64,000 nt of DNA, from positions 88,397 through 152,396 of the forward strand of contig NZ_JAAIVB010000003.1 of the NCBI RefSeq assembly GCF_010974945.1. Direction: 5' to 3'. The stretch's first letter is position 1; each line of letters opens with the position of its first letter. Positions 59,386 to 64,000 of this stretch are shown piece after piece. Below the pieces are notes generated by a model. That model made no database searches and was not told where the DNA came from. It saw only the letters and a list, made by a program, of their open reading frames with translations. The translations under genes and the position numbers were made by a program. The DNA is from Noviherbaspirillum galbum (lineage in GTDB: Bacteria > Pseudomonadota > Gammaproteobacteria > Burkholderiales > Burkholderiaceae_D).

Positions 59386-61914
59386 TTAGGCGATTTCGGC
59401 GATGATGGGGATGACTTTTCTTTCGTCCGGCGTGGCGGGGCGGATCTGTCCGCGTTCCTCGACGAACATCACGTGGTGGTCCTGCTGGTCGCTGTTGACG
59501 AACTGCCGGAAGCGCTTGCGGGTTTCCGGATCGGTGACGGCGTTCTTCCATTCGCAGGCGTAGGTATCGACCACGTATTGCATGTCGGCTTCCAGTTCGG
59601 CGGCGAGTCCGAGCTTGTCGTCGAGAATGACTTCCTTCAGGTAGTCCAGGCCGCCCTCGAGGTTTTCGCGCCAGACGCTGGTGCGCTGCAGGCGGTCGGC
59701 GGTACGCACGTAAAACATCAGGAAGCGGTCGATGTATTTCACCAGCGCCTCCTTGGTGAGGTCGGAGGCAAGCAGCTCGGCGTGGCGCGGCTTCATGCCG
59801 CCATTGCCGCATACGTAGAGGTTCCAGCCCTTTTCCGTGGCGATCACGCCAACGTCCTTGCCCTGGGCTTCGGCGCATTCGCGGGTACAGCCGGAAACGC
59901 CGAACTTGATCTTGTGCGGCGCGCGCAAGCCCTTGTAGCGGTTCTCGAGCTCGACGGCGAGGCCGACGCTGTCGTTGACGCCATAGCGGCACCAGGTCGA
60001 ACCGACGCAGGACTTGACCGTGCGCAGGGACTTGCCATAGGCGTGGCCGGATTCGAAGCCGGCGGCGATCAGTTCTTCCCAGATCGCCGGGAGCTGTTCC
60101 AGCCGCGCGCCGAACATGTCGACGCGCTGGCCGCCGGTGATCTTGGTATAGAGGCCATACTTCTTGGCGACCTGGCCGACCGCGATCAGTCCGTCCGGGG
60201 TAACTTCGCCGCCGGCCATGCGCGGCACGACGGAATAGGTGCCATCCTTCTGGATGTTGCCGAGGAAGTAGTCGTTGGAATCCTGCAGGGCTGCATGCTC
60301 GCGCTTGAGCACGAAGTCGTTCCAGCAGGAGGCGAAGACGCTCGCGGCGACCGGTTTGCATATGTCGCAGCCCAGCCCCTTGCCGTGCCGCTTGAGCAGT
60401 TCGTCGAAGGTCCGGATGTTCTCGACCTTGATCATGTGGAACAGCTCCTGGCGCGAGTACGCGAAATGCTCGCACAGGTGGTTGTTGACCGCCATGCCGC
60501 GTTTCTTCATCTCGGCCTTCATCACCTGCGTGACGAGGGGCACGCATCCGCCGCAGGCGGTGCCGGCCTTGGTGCAGGACTTCAGGTCCGCGATCGTGGC
60601 CGCGCCGTTGGCGACCGCATCGCAGATTTGTCCCTTGGACACGTTGTTGCAGGAGCAGATCTGCGCGGCGGCGGGCAGCGCGTCCACGCCGATGCCTGCC
60701 TTGGCCTTGCCGTCGCCCTGCGGCAGGATGAGGAATTCCGGATCCTTCGGCAGCTCGATCCGGTTCAGCATCATCTGCAGCAGCGTGCCGTATTCCGCGG
60801 CATCGCCGACCAGCACCGCGCCCAGCAGGAACTTGCCGCACTCCGAGACGACGATCTTCTTGTACACCTGCTTGCGTTCGTCGCTGAACTGGTAGGCGCG
60901 GCTGCCCGGGGTCGTGCCCATGGCATCGCCGATGCTGGCCACGTCCACGCCCATCAGCTTGAGCTTGGTGCTCATGTCGGCGCCATGGAAAGACGCGGGT
61001 ATGCCGGCGAGATGCTTGGCGGCGACGCGCGCCATGTCATAGCCGGGTGCGACCAGGCCATAGACCTGTTCGTTCCAGAGCGCGCATTCGCCGATGGCGT
61101 AGATGTCGGCGTCGGAAGTCAGGCAATGTTCGTCGATGCGGATGCCGCCGCGGGCGCCGATGGCCAGGCCGCACTGGCGGGCGAGTTCGTCGCGCGGGCG
61201 GATGCCTGCCGAGAAGACAATCATGTCCGTGTCGAGGTGGCTGCCGTCGGCGAACACCATGCGGTGGCGCGCCGCTTCGCCATCGACGATTTCCAGCGTG
61301 TTCTTCTGCGTATGGACGTGCACGCCGAGTTCTTCGATCTTCCTGCGCAGGGTGCGGCCGCCCGCCTCGTCGATCTGCACCGCCATCAGGCGCGGGGCGA
61401 ACTCCACCACGTGCGTCTGCAGGTGCATGTCGCGCAAGGCCTTGGCGCATTCCAGACCGAGCAGGCCGCCGCCGATCACCACGCCGCTTTTCGCGCGGGA
61501 ACCGCATTCGAGCATCGCTTCCAGGTCTTCGATGGTGCGGTAGACAAAGCAGTCTTCGCGGTCCTTGCCGGGCACCGGGGGAACGAAGGGATACGATCCG
61601 GTCGCCATGACGAGCTTGTCATAAGCCAGGACTTCGCCGCTGCCGGTAGTGACCGTCTTGCGGGCGCGGTCGATTGCCACGGCCCTGGCGTTCAACTTCA
61701 ACAGCATGTTGCCGCGATCGAAGAATCCGGGCGCCACGAGCGAGAGGTCGTCTGCGGATTTGCCGGAGAAGAATTCGGACAGATGGACCCGGTCGTAGGC
61801 CGGGCGAGGTTCCTCGCACAGGATGGTGACGCGGGCGTGCGACAGGCCGGCGTCATCCAGGCTTTCCAGAAACTTGTGACCTACCATGCCATGGCCGATG
61901 ACTACGATATGCAT
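59386..61914 (-). CDS. nirB: NAD(P)H-dependent assimilatory nitrite reductase large subunit
   Basis: An 842-residue cytoplasmic enzyme. FAD/NAD domain: HIVVIGHGMVGHKFLESL, then GVVIGGGLLGLECAKAL and YAIGECALWNEQVYGL. BFD-like [2Fe-2S] domain: ICSCNNVSKGQICDAVANGA and CTKAGTACGGCVPLV. Sirohaem/[4Fe-4S] domain: KIKFGVSGCTRECAEAQGKDVGV and NLYVCGNGGMKPRHA. It reduces nitrite to ammonium with NAD(P)H. ATG 61914 has CAGGAG six bases before it. A long leader of about 365 bases, with sigma-54, NtrC and ANTAR-type elements, lies upstream. Confidence 0.95.
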   Translation of the reverse strand: MHIVVIGHGMVGHKFLESLDDAGLSHARVTILCEEPRPAYDRVHLSEFFSGKSADDLSLVAPGFFDRGNMLLKLNARAVAIDRARKTVTTGSGEVLAYDKLVMATGSYPFVPPVPGKDREDCFVYRTIEDLEAMLECGSRAKSGVVIGGGLLGLECAKALRDMHLQTHVVEFAPRLMAVQIDEAGGRTLRRKIEELGVHVHTQKNTLEIVDGEAARHRMVFADGSHLDTDMIVFSAGIRPRDELARQCGLAIGARGGIRIDEHCLTSDADIYAIGECALWNEQVYGLVAPGYDMARVAAKHLAGIPASFHGADMSTKLKLMGVDVASIGDAMGTTPGSRAYQFSDERKQVYKKIVVSECGKFLLGAVLVGDAAEYGTLLQMMLNRIELPKDPEFLILPQGDGKAKAGIGVDALPAAAQICSCNNVSKGQICDAVANGAATIADLKSCTKAGTACGGCVPLVTQVMKAEMKKRGMAVNNHLCEHFAYSRQELFHMIKVENIRTFDELLKRHGKGLGCDICKPVAASVFASCWNDFVLKREHAALQDSNDYFLGNIQKDGTYSVVPRMAGGEVTPDGLIAVGQVAKKYGLYTKITGGQRVDMFGARLEQLPAIWEELIAAGFESGHAYGKSLRTVKSCVGSTWCRYGVNDSVGLAVELENRYKGLRAPHKIKFGVSGCTRECAEAQGKDVGVIATEKGWNLYVCGNGGMKPRHAELLASDLTKEALVKYIDRFLMFYVRTADRLQRTSVWRENLEGGLDYLKEVILDDKLGLAAELEADMQYVVDTYACEWKNAVTDPETRKRFRQFVNSDQQDHHVMFVEERGQIRPATPDERKVIPIIAEIA

Positions 61915-61952
61915 GACGACTCCTGATGCTGAAAAATGGGTGAGTTCCGCCA

Positions 61953-61973
61953 CCGCGCGCCGAAGGCGCGCGG
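61953..61973 (-). promoter_or_regulatory. GC-rich hairpin in the nirB leader, candidate attenuator
   Basis: CCGCGCGC pairs with GCGCGCGG around CTTCG. On the minus strand a TTTTT run follows about 20 bases later. It is 39 bases before the nirB ATG. It could be the terminator that an antitermination protein disables, but the T-run distance is unusual. Confidence 0.4.
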
Positions 61974-62235
61974 GGTTGTGTTCGTGGGTGATGTCAAGCG
62001 CGGCGCCTGGCCGCCGTCATTGCTGCCTTGCCTGGCGTGTCCTGGCGGGTGCGGCGGCCGACGCATTCAGCGCGCGGGATGCCAGCGGGTGCCCTTGGAT
62101 GGCTGGGAGCGCGTTCGCGCCCGGGATGGGATAAGAATCGTATGCTGACATGGCGGATCCAAACTATTATCGCTCGCCTGCTCCGGTCATCGCTGGATAA
62201 CGTGAGGAACAAGCGCGCGGGACTTCATTGCCCAC

Positions 62236-62280
62236 CGTGCCCGGCTTTGGGCACGATAATCGGTAAAGCTCCTTGGCTTT
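62236..62280 (-). ncRNA. ANTAR-type dual hexaloop leader (NasT-like antitermination target)
   Basis: Two stem-loops at the predicted 5' end of the nirB message, each with a six-base loop. First (62265-62280): AAAGC-CAAGGA-GCTTT. Second (62236-62255): CGTGCCC-AAAGCC-GGGCACG. The linker is nine bases. ANTAR proteins such as NasR and NasT are known to bind paired stems with hexaloops having A at position 1 and G at position 4; loop 2 fits fully and loop 1 has the G4 but C at position 1. With a sigma-54 promoter directly upstream, NasT control of nirBDC is likely. No nasT gene is in the window. Confidence 0.6.
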
Positions 62281-62292
62281 GATTAAGCATTA

Positions 62293-62307
62293 GCAATTGG
62301 TGTGCCA
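62293..62307 (-). promoter_or_regulatory. Sigma-54 promoter for nirBDC
   Basis: On the minus strand TGGCAC-ACCAA-TTGC, a perfect match to TGGCAC-N5-TTGC (-24/-12). A start near 62281 would place the two hexaloop stems at the very 5' end of the RNA. Confidence 0.85.
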
Positions 62308-62429
62308 CCGCCGTGGTGGCCATGACGGCACGTCAGGAATGCATCAAGGGCTCCGTCGCCGTGCCGCCGGTGAGGAAAATTGCCACAAATTAGGGAGAGA
62401 ACGGCATTCGCGCTTCGGGCCTGACCAAC

Positions 62430-62472
62430 GGCGCACTTCATCGGTGCGCCATCCGGAGCACCGCATTAGTGC
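62430..62472. promoter_or_regulatory. Two tandem NtrC enhancer sites
   Basis: GCAC-N7-GTGC occurs at 62433-62447 (with extended arms GGCGCAC/GTGCGCC) and again at 62458-62472 (GCAC-CGCATTA-GTGC). This is the NtrC dyad spacing. The sites are 25 bases apart and about 125-165 bases upstream of the -24 element, the normal position for sigma-54 enhancers. Confidence 0.7.
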
Positions 62473-62818
62473 GCCGCACCAATGCATCGACCGGCAAGAG
62501 CGTCACGACGGAAGCGAACTCGCCCACGTCGCTGCGTACGTCGATGCCGCCTTCATGCAGATTCAGGATCTTCTTCGCGAGGTGCACGTCGAGGCCGACG
62601 TCCTTGATGCTGCCCGCAGGCTGATCGACCCGGAAGAACTTGACGAAGATACGCGGCACGTCGGCTTCAAGGATGCGTAGTCCCTGGTCTTTCACCTCGA
62701 TGAACGCAGGCGCGTTCGGGTCCTGCGCCAATATCGTTATGCCGGACGCCGTCGGTATCCGGAGGTTCTCATCCTCGTATTCCAGGATGCTTGCGGTGAA
62801 GGCCGCGATCAGGCCTTG
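62438..62818 (-). pseudogene. Decayed histidine kinase ATPase-domain remnant
   Basis: 127 codons from just after an in-frame TAG (62819-62821) to the stop. The reading resembles a HATPase C-terminus: AFIEVKDQGLRILEADVPRIFVKFFRVD, DVGLDVHLAKKILNLHEGG, VVTLLPV. Key Gly residues of the G boxes are lost (DQGLRI for DxGxGI, GLDV for GLGL), and no H-box or start is found. It stands next to another sensor kinase gene. Its 3' end overlaps the NtrC sites. Reading it as a remnant is likely but not certain. Confidence 0.6.
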
Positions 62819-62943
62819 CTATGGGCTTTAGCGCTGCGAGCGGAAACCGCCTGCAGTTGGCATGGCGGAATGCCATCCATTCGCTGCAAGATGATGTGGT
62901 TATCGTTCCAACACATCGTGCCCGCCGGTGGAGGACGCGGGAA

Positions 62944-64000
62944 TCAGATGGCACGGACGACGGCCGGAAACCTTAGTTCGACGTTCAGCCCGCCATCGGG
63001 AGCATTGAAGGCGCGGATGGTCCCGCCGTGGGCGAGCACGATCCGTTGTGCGATGGCGAGCCCGAGGCCATGTCCAGCGACGGATGTATCGGTGCTGCTG
63101 CGAACGAAAGGCTTGAAGATATTTTCCAGATCGGCGTCCGGCACGCCGGGGCCGCGGTCGCGCACCAGCACGCGTGCCGTTTCCCTGCCCGACTGCTCGA
63201 CCACGACTTCCACCGAGGTTCCACCGGCGGTGTGGCGGACCGCATTGCGCACCACGTTTTCGATGGCGCTGTTCAAGAGCTCGGCCCGGCCCTTGATCAA
63301 GGCTTGGCAGCCGAGGTGCAGCCTGACCTCCTTGCCGTTGGCCCGCGCCTCGAAAGAAGCATCTTCCACGACGTCCGCGGCCAGGTCGCCCAGGACCAGG
63401 CTCTCCTTGAGCATGCTGTCGCCATTCGATTCCAGGCGCGACAAAGTCAGCAGGCCGCCGATCAGCTTGTCCATGCGGCCGCTCTCGCGCTCGATGCGCT
63501 CGATCATGGCTTCGGCCTTTTCCGGACGCTGGCGCATCAGGCCGATGGCTGCATGCAAGCGGGCCAGCGGCGAGCGCAACTCATGCGACACGTCGTGCAG
63601 CAGGCGCTTCTGGCCCTCGACGAGCGCCTGGAGCTGGGTGGCCATGCGGTCGAAGTCCTTGCCGAGGTCGGCAAGCTCGTCGCGCCGCCGCCCCATCGCC
63701 GGACCGGCGCGGGTATCAAGCCGGCCCGCCGCGGCGTCATCGAAGGCGGCACGCAGGCTCCGGATGGGTTTGGCAAAGTACCATGCCAGCAACCAGGCCG
63801 TTACCAGGCTCGCCAGAAGCGCGATGATCATCGGGACATACGGGAAATGCGGCTCATTGCGCGGCCGATGGAACAGCGGCTCGATCAGGCTCTGCGGCCC
63901 GCCGCGCCAGCCCCGTCCCTCGGGTGCGCCCGGAGGAGGCCCGGGCGGCGGCCCTGCCTGCCCGGATGCGCGGAGGTCCGGCATGGGCGGCGCGCCCGGA
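62944..64000 (-). CDS. Sensor histidine kinase (CpxA/RstB-like), 5' end beyond window
   Basis: At least 351 codons; the frame is open through the right edge, so the start and the first membrane helix are missing. Seen are a Pro/Gly-rich periplasmic stretch (PPPGPPPGAPEGRGWRGG), a helix (YVPMIIALLASLVTAWLLAWYFA), HAMP (KPIRSLRAAFDDAAAGRLDTR), the H-box LLHDVSHELRSPLARLHAAIGLM, and HATPase motifs ENVVRNAVRHT, VRDRGPGVPDADLENIFKPF, GHGLGLAIAQRIV. The short Pro/Gly-rich periplasmic part is typical of metal or envelope-stress sensors. Its regulator is probably just outside the window. Confidence 0.9.
   Translation of the reverse strand, partial: PGAPPMPDLRASGQAGPPPGPPPGAPEGRGWRGGPQSLIEPLFHRPRNEPHFPYVPMIIALLASLVTAWLLAWYFAKPIRSLRAAFDDAAAGRLDTRAGPAMGRRRDELADLGKDFDRMATQLQALVEGQKRLLHDVSHELRSPLARLHAAIGLMRQRPEKAEAMIERIERESGRMDKLIGGLLTLSRLESNGDSMLKESLVLGDLAADVVEDASFEARANGKEVRLHLGCQALIKGRAELLNSAIENVVRNAVRHTAGGTSVEVVVEQSGRETARVLVRDRGPGVPDADLENIFKPFVRSSTDTSVAGHGLGLAIAQRIVLAHGGTIRAFNAPDGGLNVELRFPAVVRAI

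Noticed and set aside
59113..61926. 937-codon open frame on the plus strand
   Set aside because: Antisense to nirB and nirD, no recognisable domain; mirror of strong codon bias.
62304..62320. GCCACC/GGTGGC inverted repeat next to the -24 element
   Set aside because: Its arm overlaps the -24 box itself and the arms are short; no reason to call a separate operator.
1..64000. Search for tRNA, rRNA, insertion sequences, integrases, prophage or CRISPR
   Set aside because: No characteristic genes, repeats or structures were recognised; detection of tRNA by eye is limited, so a tRNA scan would be decisive.

Overview
The window is GC-rich DNA with dense genes, short gaps, many 1-8 base start/stop overlaps and strong third-position G/C bias. 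Gene content points to a betaproteobacterium of the order Burkholderiales, most likely Oxalobacteraceae (Noviherbaspirillum/Massilia-like). That placement is an inference from gene families and synteny; no rRNA gene is present. I saw no tRNA, rRNA, CRISPR array, insertion sequence or prophage. About 54 genes are annotated, two of them cut by the window ends.

Layout. 1-4.8 kb: a c-di-GMP/two-component cluster (Sel1-repeat protein, REC-PAS-GGDEF-EAL protein, HDOD-GAF-histidine kinase). 5.3-10.0 kb: a Pls/PosA-type single-module NRPS with a membrane-embedded C-terminal half, followed by its own 4'-phosphopantetheinyl transferase. 10-16 kb: a CsbD-like stress protein, a CFA synthase, an orphan ABC substrate-binding protein, and a TetR/MFS pair sharing two near-identical palindromic operators. 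16-22 kb: polysaccharide deacetylase, a membrane diguanylate cyclase, and the clsB-ybhN lipid pair. 22-25.5 kb: a PmrA/QseB-like two-component system with degP behind it and a PmrA-like TTAA-N7-TTAA box in between. 25.6-31.7 kb: SnoaL-like protein, a 36-residue membrane peptide, and a TonB receptor-YfiR-hybrid kinase operon. 31.7-37.8 kb: two Gly/Ser-rich secreted proteins, an Xni-like nuclease, an MBL-fold protein with TetR regulator, and a tandem-PAS hybrid kinase. 37.8-43.3 kb: an aot-type ABC importer operon (J-Q-M-O-P) ending in a secreted cyanophycinase. 43.5-47.7 kb: a Fur-box-preceded iron uptake operon. 47.9-51.6 kb: a lipid/stress operon (CFA-like methyltransferase, DUF2878, DUF1295, DUF6134, lipocalin) with a perfect 28-bp palindrome in its leader. 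51.6-56.2 kb: gluconate use (TRAP transporter, gluconokinase, LacI/GntR regulator with operators). 56.3-62.5 kb: nirBDC plus a PP2C/Ser-Thr kinase fusion, controlled by what looks like two NtrC sites, a sigma-54 promoter and an ANTAR-type leader RNA. 62.4-64 kb: a decayed kinase remnant and a second, partial sensor kinase.

How the parts fit. Three themes recur. (i) Poly-amino-acid metabolism: a polymerising NRPS-like enzyme with its activating PPTase, and separately a complete-looking pathway to cut cyanophycin outside the cytoplasm, import beta-Asp-Arg and hydrolyse it. (ii) Nitrogen scavenging: the cyanophycin dipeptide route and assimilatory nitrite reduction under nitrogen-limitation control. 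(iii) Envelope and signalling: five full sensor kinases, two c-di-GMP enzymes, YfiR, lipid-modifying enzymes, DegP. The best candidates for something not well described are the Pls/PosA-PPTase pair, the YfiR-hybrid kinase operon, the cyanophycin/aot operon, and the layered nirBD control region.
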